The translations under genes were made by a program, and so were the position numbers. A stretch of 7,845 nt of DNA from Gammaproteobacteria bacterium (GTDB taxonomy: Bacteria > Pseudomonadota > Gammaproteobacteria > Arenicellales > Arenicellaceae), in NCBI GenBank assembly GCA_003485905.1, contig DNHK01000062.1, positions 1-7,845 of the forward strand. The letters run 5' to 3'. Below, piece by piece: positions 1-4,728 of the stretch. Below the pieces are notes generated by a model. That model ran no database searches. It saw only the letters and a program-made list of their open reading frames with translations, and was not told the DNA's origin. Numbering within the stretch: the stretch's first letter is position 1; each line of letters begins with the position of its first letter.

Positions 1-966
1 CTGGTGGCGTTAAAAATGACGGCTTATCTGGATGTGATGATCCCATTGATGTTCTATATCGCGCTATTGATGGTGCTCGCTAGATGGTATCGAGATAATG
101 AAATGGCGGTGTTAGCTAGTGCTGGCATGGGTATTACGTCGTTTCTAAAACCTGCTGGAATGATAGCAGCAGGAGTTACCGCTGTGGTGGCGTTGTTCGC
201 GTTCTATTTGACCCCGCAAGCGTTAGCAAAAGGTTATACGATAGAAGCTGAGTATAGAAACAGCAGTGAAGTTTCTGGGGTTGTCCCTGGCCAATTCATT
301 GAGACTCGCGAAGGTGGAGGCGTGTATTACGTTGAAAGCTTTAACAGGGATGAAAATTATTACGAGAACGTTTTTGTTTATAAAAGTTCGTTTAACCGCG
401 AAGGTGTGGTGGTTTCTGCCATCGCTTACCGTACATTCGACGCAGATTCGGGGCATCAGTTTTTAGTTCTAAAGGATGGAACGCGCTACGAAGGTACGCC
501 AGGAACTCCATCGTACAGGGTCATCGATTTTGAAACTTACGCTCTACGCATGGAACCGCTAGATCGAGCCGAAATTCATTTGCCTGTAAAGGCCTTACCG
601 AATGCTGAAATTGCCTATGCAGAACACCCTATTTTGAGGGGGGAGTGGTATTGGCGAATTGCCAAAGTGATGGTGTTTCCGGTATTAACGTTATTTGCCT
701 TGGGTTTGAGCTTTGTAGATGGTCGGGGCGGGCGTGCAAGCGGGATGGTGGCAGCGTTTATGGTTTATTTGTTTTACACCAATATTTTGGGATACATGAT
801 CGCTGCCGTAAAAAAGGAGAACTTTAGTAGTAGTGCCCCGATTTGGTTAGTGCACTTAACTTTTTTATTGATAGGGTTGGTAATTCTTTATCGGAGGAAT
901 TTTAATTTGCCTTTGTGGCCCAGGTTCCAAATCGCGTATAGGCTTAGACAGCTTAAAAACGGATGA
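1..966 (+). CDS. lptF: LptF, LPS export permease subunit (5' end outside window)
   Basis: This is one of the two transmembrane subunits of the inner-membrane ABC exporter LptB2FG, which extracts lipopolysaccharide and passes it to LptC. The frame is open through base 1, and the visible protein starts inside the family's second membrane segment. About 50 N-terminal residues are missing, so the GTG at 4 is not the real start (LptF is normally near 365 residues). Visible parts are two hydrophobic segments (about residues 10-25 and 48-70 from the GTG), a conserved motif resembling E. coli ESEIxVMxAxG (here NEMAVLASAG), a periplasmic beta-rich domain (about 75-210, including GQFIETREGGGVYYVES and DGTRYEGTPG), and a C-terminal set of three membrane helices (about 218-297). 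The stop TGA lies in an ATGA with a following micro-ORF, and lptG comes next. The identification is secure from pattern and neighbour. Confidence 0.95.
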   Translation: MVALKMTAYLDVMIPLMFYIALLMVLARWYRDNEMAVLASAGMGITSFLKPAGMIAAGVTAVVALFAFYLTPQALAKGYTIEAEYRNSSEVSGVVPGQFIETREGGGVYYVESFNRDENYYENVFVYKSSFNREGVVVSAIAYRTFDADSGHQFLVLKDGTRYEGTPGTPSYRVIDFETYALRMEPLDRAEIHLPVKALPNAEIAYAEHPILRGEWYWRIAKVMVFPVLTLFALGLSFVDGRGGRASGMVAAFMVYLFYTNILGYMIAAVKKENFSSSAPIWLVHLTFLLIGLVILYRRNFNLPLWPRFQIAYRLRQLKNG

Positions 967-1073
967 ACAATTTTACAAACAGGTTCGAACAAGCTCATCG
1001 GGTGCGTGGAAGCTTTCATCTTGAAAGAAGTGCGGCATCTGTTAATTTTAATAAGTCGATGGGTGTCGAATGA
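963..1073 (+). CDS. Micro-ORF bridging lptF and lptG (36 aa, hypothetical)
   Basis: A 36-codon ATG frame fills the gap between lptF and lptG exactly. Its ATG shares an ATGA with the lptF stop (963-966), and its TGA shares an ATGA with the lptG start (1070-1073). The peptide begins MNNFTNRFEQAHRVRG, is polar and basic, and has no membrane segment or recognisable domain. Neither it nor lptG has a convincing Shine-Dalgarno sequence, so translational coupling through the chain is plausible. Its product may be unimportant and translation itself the function, carrying ribosomes from lptF to lptG. I do not recognise a family. A frame of this length can arise by chance, but the double ATGA junction makes chance less attractive. 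Confidence 0.35.
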   Translation: MNNFTNRFEQAHRVRGSFHLERSAASVNFNKSMGVE

Positions 1074-2134
1074 GGATATTGGATATCTATATTGGGCGTA
1101 ACGTAATGCAGCAAACTATGATTGTGTTTGCCGTGTTACTTGGTTTATTTACTTTCATTAGCTTTATAGATGAGCTGAGTGTAATGGGGACGGGTGACTA
1201 TGGAATAGTCCAAGTAATTCAGTTTGTGATCTTGTCGATCCCGAAATTAGTTTACGAAGTATTTCCTATGGCAGCGCTACTAGGTTGTATTTTGGCGTTG
1301 TCAGCAATGGCGAGAGATTCTGAACTAGTGGTTATGCGGGCAGCCGGGATTTCGATAAACCGATTAGTGATATCTGTTCTAAAGGTAGGTGCAGTATTAG
1401 CTGTTGGTGCTTTAGCGATAGGTGAGCTCGTGACGCCCTTTACTGAAGATAAGGCGCTAAATGTCAAAAACGAATCCATTCAAGGCAACCTTCGTCAACA
1501 AGCTGATTTCGGGGTGTGGATGCGTGACGAGGATACTTATGTAAAGATTGCCGAAATCCTTCCGGACTTGTCTTTGTTGGATATTAAGATATTTGAGTTT
1601 GATGAGGACGGTCGTCTTCGGGCATTATCAAGTGCTGAGCAAGGACAGTTTGTAAGTGATCGATGGACACTTCGAGGTCTAAATCGGACACAGATTTTTG
1701 CGGAGTCTTCTGATACATCCGTGATCGATGCGGCTTATTGGAATACGGAAGTTGATCCGGCAATATTACAAGTCTTTTTGATTCAACCAGAGCAATTGTC
1801 TGCCTGGCAGTTATATCAATACATCGATCACCTAGATGCCAATAAGCAAGATACATCGAATTATGAGCTAGTATTTTGGCAAAAAATCATTGTTCCGTTT
1901 ACCACTGCGGTAATGCTAATGTTGGCAATACCCTTTGTGTTTGTGCAAGCCAGAGGAGGGGGGTTAGGTCGCAGTCTATTTTTTGGAATTATGATTGGCC
2001 TTGCGTTTTTCGTGGTGAATAAAAGCTTTACCTATTTCGTGTTGCTATACGATATACCTCCATTGTTTGGTGCAATTTTTCCGACGCTACTGGTGCTGGG
2101 AATCAGCATTTTATTGCTTCGGAGAATAAATTAG
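1070..2134 (+). CDS. lptG: LptG, LPS export permease subunit
   Basis: This is the partner of LptF in the inner-membrane LptB2FG transporter, which drives lipopolysaccharide transport to the outer membrane. The protein has 354 residues, close to the family norm of about 360. Family signatures are visible: an N-terminal LDIYIGRNV (E. coli has LDRYIGKTI), a helix at about 13-33, the FPMAALLG motif (about 65-72), SELVVMRAAG (about 84-93), a helix at about 100-120, a periplasmic jellyroll domain (about 125-265), and three C-terminal helices (about 270-350) ending with LLLRRIN. The ATG at 1070 is the only possible start, because an in-frame TAA lies at 1052-1054 with no other start codon between. 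No clear Shine-Dalgarno precedes it, and the start overlaps the stop of the 36-codon micro-ORF. It is very likely co-transcribed with lptF. Confidence 0.96.
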   Translation: MRILDIYIGRNVMQQTMIVFAVLLGLFTFISFIDELSVMGTGDYGIVQVIQFVILSIPKLVYEVFPMAALLGCILALSAMARDSELVVMRAAGISINRLVISVLKVGAVLAVGALAIGELVTPFTEDKALNVKNESIQGNLRQQADFGVWMRDEDTYVKIAEILPDLSLLDIKIFEFDEDGRLRALSSAEQGQFVSDRWTLRGLNRTQIFAESSDTSVIDAAYWNTEVDPAILQVFLIQPEQLSAWQLYQYIDHLDANKQDTSNYELVFWQKIIVPFTTAVMLMLAIPFVFVQARGGGLGRSLFFGIMIGLAFFVVNKSFTYFVLLYDIPPLFGAIFPTLLVLGISILLLRRIN

Positions 2135-2150
2135 CTAAGCCTATATGATT

Positions 2151-2195
2151 CTAGGGTACTACCAAGATAGGAACGAGGTTTGTCTTTTACCCTAG
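2151..2195. terminator. Long-loop inverted repeat between convergent lptG and RDD gene
   Basis: CTAGGGTA (2151-2158) and TACCCTAG (2188-2195) form a perfect 8-bp inverted repeat with a 29-nt loop. It lies 17 bp after the lptG stop and overlaps the last codons of the convergent RDD gene. On the + strand it is followed by a T-rich stretch (2196-2212), so it could end lptG transcription. The loop is too long for a classical intrinsic terminator, so the terminator call is an inference from position. Confidence 0.35.
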
Positions 2196-2615
2196 TTTAG
2201 ATTTCTTTTTTAAAGCTACGATTCGAGTCCCGGACAATTTGTCGTGTAGAGCGAGATTGTTTTTATCGACTAGTATCCAAAGATAACCAAACCCGAGTAG
2301 TAACCAAGACAGTATCGCTGAAATGTATCTAATATTGGCAGCCCGAAGAGTTACCGCGTTTCCATCAGTATCTACTAGTCTTAAATGCCAGGATTTCATG
2401 CCAAGTGTTTGGCCTCCTTTGTACCAAAAGCTGACGAAAAACGCGTAACTAATTGAAACCAAATACAGCTGCTTAAATAGCTTCCCTGAAAGCGTGTGTT
2501 CCCAAGCGTCAGGGATAAGTAAAAACGGTACAAAAAACAGTATAACTAGGGCTGTTAAAAGCAGTCCATCGTAAACCATGATAATAATTCTTTTTATCAA
2601 TCCTGGGCTAAGCAT
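2187..2615 (-). CDS. RDD-family membrane protein
   Basis: This is a small integral membrane protein of the RDD family (Pfam RDD type), function unknown. RDD genes often sit next to lptG in related bacteria (recalled, not checked). The name-giving residues are visible: Arg and Asp in IKRIIIMVYDGLL near the N-terminus, GGQTLGMKSWHLRLVDTDG in the middle, and the closing LHDKLSGTRIV motif. Three hydrophobic segments fit the family topology. The frame is open upstream to a TTG at 2669 (160 aa). I chose the ATG at 2615 (142 aa) because it leaves a short family-like N-terminus before the first conserved Arg and places a 7-bp palindrome in the leader, not the coding region. A GTG at 2645 is also possible. 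None of the candidates has a good Shine-Dalgarno, so the start is uncertain. Confidence 0.85.
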   Translation of the reverse strand: MLSPGLIKRIIIMVYDGLLLTALVILFFVPFLLIPDAWEHTLSGKLFKQLYLVSISYAFFVSFWYKGGQTLGMKSWHLRLVDTDGNAVTLRAANIRYISAILSWLLLGFGYLWILVDKNNLALHDKLSGTRIVALKKKSKLG

Positions 2616-2641
2616 TGCTAATGTCAATAGGGCGGTGGCTT

Positions 2642-2660
2642 TCACGCAATTGGTGCGTGA
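2642..2660. promoter_or_regulatory. Palindrome upstream of RDD gene (candidate operator)
   Basis: TCACGCA (2642-2648), a 5-nt spacer and TGCGTGA (2654-2660) form a perfect 7-bp dyad, 27-45 bp before the chosen RDD start and downstream of the predicted promoter. The size and geometry fit a dimeric regulator site or a leader hairpin. No T-run follows on either strand, so it is not a terminator. The regulator is unknown. Confidence 0.35.
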
Positions 2661-2669
2661 TGTTAGCAA

Positions 2670-2900
2670 AATCGCGAGTTGAATTTATAAAATATTGTAT
2701 AAAAACATTGACCGTAAATTTAAGTTGTGCACAGGTGTGACAGCCTTGTAACAAATCATGACTCAAGCAAAGGTTGTTAAATTAAAGCCCTAGATAACAT
2801 ATGTAAAATGTTGAAATATAACAATAAAATTAATTGATTAAAAAATAGGCAGAGTGGGTTGGTTAAGTAAATAACTAGTTTACGTGGGGCAATAGCAAAG
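2670..2900. other. AT-rich intergenic stretch without a gene
   Basis: No credible coding region is visible on either strand. The stretch is strongly AT-rich, especially 2670-2720 and 2790-2850, where runs of A/T are nearly continuous. It contains the presumed RDD promoter, the 8-bp palindrome TGTGCACA (2726-2733) and TTGTAACAA. It leads into the DnaA-box cluster at 2901. Confidence 0.6.
2696..2724 (-). promoter_or_regulatory. Possible sigma-70 promoter for RDD gene
   Basis: Read on the minus strand, CTTAAA (2719-2724, three of six consensus bases) and TATACA (2696-2701, within TATACAAT) are separated by 17 bp in an AT-rich stretch about 80 bp upstream of the RDD start. The -10 is good and the -35 weak. 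A DnaA-box-like sequence, TTGTGCACA (2725-2733), directly abuts the -35. Confidence 0.3.
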
Positions 2901-2935
2901 TTTTGCACAGACTTATACACAGCTTGTGTGGAAAA
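2901..2935. promoter_or_regulatory. Cluster of three consensus DnaA boxes
   Basis: Three 9-mers fit the DnaA-box consensus TTWTNCACA: TTTTGCACA (2901-2909, +), TTATACACA (2913-2921, +, identical to E. coli oriC box R2) and TTTTCCACA (2927-2935, read on the minus strand). Starts are spaced 12 and 14 bp. A one-mismatch version lies at 2725-2733. The AT-rich stretch lies on the left and the leader-like unit starts about 55 bp to the right. This may be a DnaA-binding regulatory or titration site, or part of a replication-origin-like element. The boxes are seen directly; the role is inferred. Confidence 0.5.
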
Positions 2936-2991
2936 GTATTTGCTCATTAATTGGGCACTGCTACCGCGGATACTTTTGTAGGGAGACGGAA

Positions 2992-3051
2992 ATGATGTCT
3001 GCTTGCAAAGGTGTGGTGCTAGTCCTACTGCTTAGGTTTCAACCTACCTAA
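2992..3051 (+). CDS. Putative 19-aa Val/Leu-rich leader peptide
   Basis: A Shine-Dalgarno-like GGGAG (2981-2985) lies 6 nt before ATG 2992, with a second in-frame ATG at 2995. The frame encodes MMSACKGVVLVLLLRFQPT and stops at TAA 3049-3051. Seven consecutive codons are Val or Leu (GTG GTG CTA GTC CTA CTG CTT), the pattern used by branched-chain amino-acid attenuation leaders, where CTA codons sense leucyl-tRNA. The last codons overlap the first of a series of hairpins ending in a terminator. No + strand ilv or leu gene follows; the next DNA is an oppositely oriented yidB-like gene. It may be an orphaned attenuator, a small dual-function RNA, or chance. Confidence 0.3.
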   Translation: MMSACKGVVLVLLLRFQPT

Positions 3052-3070
3052 CTTTTGTCTAAAGGTTAGG
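3033..3070 (+). promoter_or_regulatory. Alternative hairpins downstream of the leader peptide
   Basis: TAGGT (3033-3037) can pair with ACCTA (3042-3046) across a TTCA loop. The adjacent 3047-3056 pairs over ten positions, one a G-U, with 3061-3070 across the loop GTCT. The middle segment AACCTACCTAAC (3041-3052) is complementary to both TAGGTT before it and GGTTAGG after it. Competing structures of attenuator type are therefore possible. The pairings are seen; switching is inferred. Confidence 0.35.
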
Positions 3071-3096
3071 AAAGGGCAGCGAACCGCCGCCCTTTT
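3071..3096. terminator. Intrinsic terminator, possibly bidirectional
   Basis: AAAGGGCAGC (3071-3080) pairs with GCCGCCCTTT (3086-3095) with one A-C mismatch and a GAACC loop. On the + strand it ends in TTTTG and could terminate the leader transcript. On the minus strand it begins 22 nt after the full-length yidB stop (3117), and the stem is followed by TTTCC. It may therefore serve both directions. Confidence 0.65.
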
Positions 3097-3116
3097 GTAT
3101 TGGTATGGTATTGACG

Positions 3117-3530
3117 CTATTTAAGTAGCTTATTCGCCATTCCTAAAATGCCGCCAATCCCGCCAAGTTGGTCAAGCAATTCATCACCCTGACTAGACTT
3201 GTCTACCATTTGTGGGAGTGCATCCCTCAAGCCTTATAATAATGAACCTTTATCTGCCCCTAGCTGGCCAGCCATTTCTTTGATCTTGTCGGAACCAAAT
3301 ATACTTTCCAGCTGATTTGTTGATACTGGCTTATTGTCGCCATCACCTAACCAGCTCTCGGCTAAATCGGAAAGACCACCGCCATTCATCCCGTTTAATA
3401 GAGAGCCTAAATCTAAATCGCCTTTTGAATTACTTAGTAAGCTTCCTAGTACTTGGCCTACCATATCGTTGTTGGCGGAGCCGCCAAGTTTTTGTGCAAG
3501 GAGTTTCACTCCGAGATCCATAATATCCAT
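3117..3530 (-). pseudogene. YidB/DUF937-family gene interrupted by in-frame TAA
   Basis: This resembles E. coli YidB (132 aa), a small soluble protein of unclear function. The frame starts at ATG 3530, with a weak GAG Shine-Dalgarno about 10 nt upstream, and reads MDIMDLGVKLLAQKLGG. Family features follow: a Gly/Asp/Leu-rich middle (LLNGMNGGGLSDLAESWLGDG) and NQLESIFG with QLGADKGSLL, matching E. coli EQLESALG and KLGVD. TAA at 3234-3236 then stops it after 98 residues. Without any frame change, reading continues with GLRDALPQMVDKSSQGDELL and a Gly-rich tail to TAG 3117-3119, 38 residues that match the family C-terminus. One C-to-A change from a Ser TCA would create this stop. A recent nonsense mutation or a sequencing error seems most likely; readthrough is less likely. 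The 98-residue form could still be made. Codon use looks normal. Confidence 0.8.
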
Positions 3531-3763
3531 AAAATATACTCGTTTGTTGATTAGGGTATGGATTATGCACTAGTGATCGAAACTATAAATTGAAAATTTA
3601 ATTAAATAGTTGTGATTCTTGTTTCTTTCACTTGATTGAATGGCTAGATAAGGAGCCCACCATTAGTTCATGTTTCGGTAATACGCGTTCAGGAAAGGTT
3701 AAGGCTAAACAACCTAGACTACGACTATAGTTTTTAAGGGTGATGGAAAGGTTTTAGAGATTA
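3531..3763. other. Intergenic DNA upstream of the yidB-like gene
   Basis: I see no gene here. The stretch must hold the promoter of the minus-strand yidB-like gene, but no convincing -35/-10 pair stands out. It contains the 8-bp palindrome CACTAGTG (3568-3575) and an AT-rich dyad, TAAATT (3586-3591) with AATTTA (3595-3600), flanked by AACTA (3581-3585) and TAGTT (3607-3611). These could be a regulator site or a weak hairpin. Confidence 0.5.
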
Positions 3764-3893
3764 TTTGAACTGTCCCCCAGTCGGCTCAAGGAAAGTAGTA
3801 TGGTCGACGAAAACTCGAGGGCTCTGTTCCCCCATCACATACGGGGCCGGCGAGTTGGCAAATGGCGCAACCTTGGCGTTGTTTGCATTTTTT
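3764..3893 (+). other. GC-rich structured island ending in a T-run
   Basis: This patch is more GC-rich than its surroundings and holds a related pair, CTGTCCCCCA (3770-3779) and CTGTTCCCCCA (3824-3834). Nested complementary blocks pair AACTCG (3812-3817) with CGAGTT (3851-3856) and CCCC (3829-3833 region) with GGGG (3843-3846). A further hairpin, GCAAA (3858-3862) and CAAC (3868-3871) with GTTG (3878-3881) and TTTGC (3882-3886), is followed by ATTTTTT (3887-3893) like a + strand terminator. It could be a small RNA, or a degraded palindromic or REP-type element. I cannot assign a family. Confidence 0.35.
3835..3888 (-). CDS. 17-aa Arg-rich micro-ORF with strong Shine-Dalgarno
   Basis: On the minus strand CCAGGAG (3896-3902) sits 7 nt before ATG 3888. 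This is the best ribosome-binding site I see in the window. The frame encodes MQTTPRLRHLPTRRPRM and ends at TGA 3835-3837. Five of 17 residues are Arg. It starts 52 bp after the esterase stop on the same strand, so it could be on the esterase transcript. The sequence vaguely resembles the N-terminus of REP-associated Y1 transposases (recalled, not checked), so it may be a remnant of a decayed gene. Coding status is uncertain. Confidence 0.25.
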   Translation of the reverse strand: MQTTPRLRHLPTRRPRM

Positions 3894-3912
3894 ATCTCCT
3901 GGGGATAGTCAC

Positions 3913-3925
3913 ATAGTGAATTCTA
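3913..3925. repeat. 13-bp direct repeat, copy 1 (3' side of esterase)
   Basis: ATAGTGAATTCTA lies 15 bp beyond the esterase stop. An identical copy in the same orientation is at 4636-4648, so the pair brackets the gene. This could mark a short-homology insertion or a shared protein site. A 13-bp match in a window this size can also occur by chance. Confidence 0.35.
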
Positions 3926-3940
3926 GCGATTAATATAAAT

Positions 3941-4609
3941 CTACTCCGTCTTTTCTATTAGCGCGCTTAACCAGGACGAAATATCCATAATCTCTTCAAG
4001 AGAGACGCTATGCTGCATCGGATATTCTCGCCAACTGGTTTGATAACCCAGTTGATTCAGGGTATCTCTGCTCTTGAGTCCCAGTTCGTGGGGAACGACT
4101 GGATCCATTGTGCCATGGCCCATAAATACGGAAGTCTTCAGGTTGTTGCCGGTTTGTTCGGTTGCGCTGACATCTGCAAATGGTAAATAGCACGAAAGTG
4201 CCATCACACCCAATACCGAAAACTTGCTTCTCAGCATGGTGTATAGAACAACAGCACCGCCTTGAGAAAATCCAGCAAGAATAATTTTGTCAGCTCCTAT
4301 GCCAGCAGAAACTTGTTCGCTAATTAGCTGTTCAACGAAACCAAATGATTCACTCATTCCATCAAGATCTTGTTTGCTCGCTATATCTATCCCTTTGATG
4401 TCGTACCAAGCCGGCATAAGCATTCCACCATTTACAGTAACTGGGCGATCTGGCGCATTTGGGAAAACAAAACGAATGGATACACCCTCAGGTAAATGTA
4501 GTTGAGGGACGATAGCTTCGAAATCATGCCCGTTAGCACCCAGGCCGTGAAGCCAAATAATGGCATGAGTTGGATTATTTCCAACGTCCAGAATAATGGA
4601 GTCTTTCAT
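3941..4609 (-). CDS. Carboxylesterase/phospholipase family alpha/beta-hydrolase
   Basis: This is a cytoplasmic serine hydrolase of the abhydrolase_2 family, which includes Pseudomonas carboxylesterases and acyl-protein thioesterases. It is expected to cleave short-chain carboxyl or thioester bonds. The 222-residue length is typical. The oxyanion-region motif HGLGANGHDF is at 21-30, the family PNAPDRPVTVNGG at 50-62 and AWYDI at 67-71. The nucleophile elbow GFSQGG gives Ser115, and the triad is completed by Asp169 (GTMDPVVP) and His200 (MQHSV). There is no signal peptide. The ATG at 4609 fits the family start and has no strong Shine-Dalgarno. It is a stand-alone gene, 119 bp downstream of mltF on the same strand, with an inverted repeat and a 13-bp direct repeat in that gap. 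The natural substrate cannot be told. Confidence 0.93.
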   Translation of the reverse strand: MKDSIILDVGNNPTHAIIWLHGLGANGHDFEAIVPQLHLPEGVSIRFVFPNAPDRPVTVNGGMLMPAWYDIKGIDIASKQDLDGMSESFGFVEQLISEQVSAGIGADKIILAGFSQGGAVVLYTMLRSKFSVLGVMALSCYLPFADVSATEQTGNNLKTSVFMGHGTMDPVVPHELGLKSRDTLNQLGYQTSWREYPMQHSVSLEEIMDISSWLSALIEKTE

Positions 4610-4635
4610 GGGACTTAAAAGTTGCGGTGGGGTTG

Positions 4636-4648
4636 ATAGTGAATTCTA
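4636..4648. repeat. 13-bp direct repeat, copy 2 (5' side of esterase)
   Basis: This is the second exact copy of ATAGTGAATTCTA, 27 bp upstream of the esterase ATG. The surrounding bases are also loosely similar between copies, with a GGGG-containing stretch shortly before each. Its position fits the esterase promoter region. Confidence 0.35.
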
Positions 4649-4657
4649 AGGCTGTGG

Positions 4658-4691
4658 TCAAGATCTATTGATTAGCGTTAACGAATCTTGA
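4658..4691. promoter_or_regulatory. Inverted repeat upstream of esterase
   Basis: TCAAGAT (4658-4664) and ATCTTGA (4685-4691) form a perfect 7-bp inverted repeat. Between them lies the 8-bp palindrome CGTTAACG (4676-4683). It sits in the gap after the mltF stop and 49-82 bp before the esterase start. It could be an operator for the esterase or a hairpin at the mltF mRNA end. No T-run follows on the minus strand, so an operator is slightly preferred. Confidence 0.35.
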
Positions 4692-4728
4692 ACTGACCGT
4701 AATTTCAGCAATCGATTGTGCCTGGTGA

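Noticed and set aside
223..456. 77-codon minus-strand frame inside lptF
   Set aside because: It is antisense to a well-conserved permease domain, has no family-like content and no ribosome-binding site.
1584..1856. 90-codon minus-strand frame inside lptG
   Set aside because: It lies fully inside lptG and its peptide resembles no family; it is a shadow of coding constraint.
2734..2760. CRP-like half site TGTGA near 2735
   Set aside because: The second half TCACA is missing at the required spacing.
3317..3573. Two + strand frames (68 and 79 codons) opposite the yidB-like gene
   Set aside because: The minus-strand YidB similarity explains this DNA; the + frames are Ser/Pro/Arg-rich shadows without recognisable domains.
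3866..3886. Integron attC-like site (GCGCAAC ... GTTGTTT)
   Set aside because: The core sites do not fit the RYYYAAC/GTTRRRY consensus, the segment is too short, and there is no cassette array or integrase.
3764..3893. 6S RNA or RNase P RNA, suggested by GTCCCC and GGAAAGT fragments
   Set aside because: The remaining conserved core elements of both RNAs are not found in the right order or spacing.
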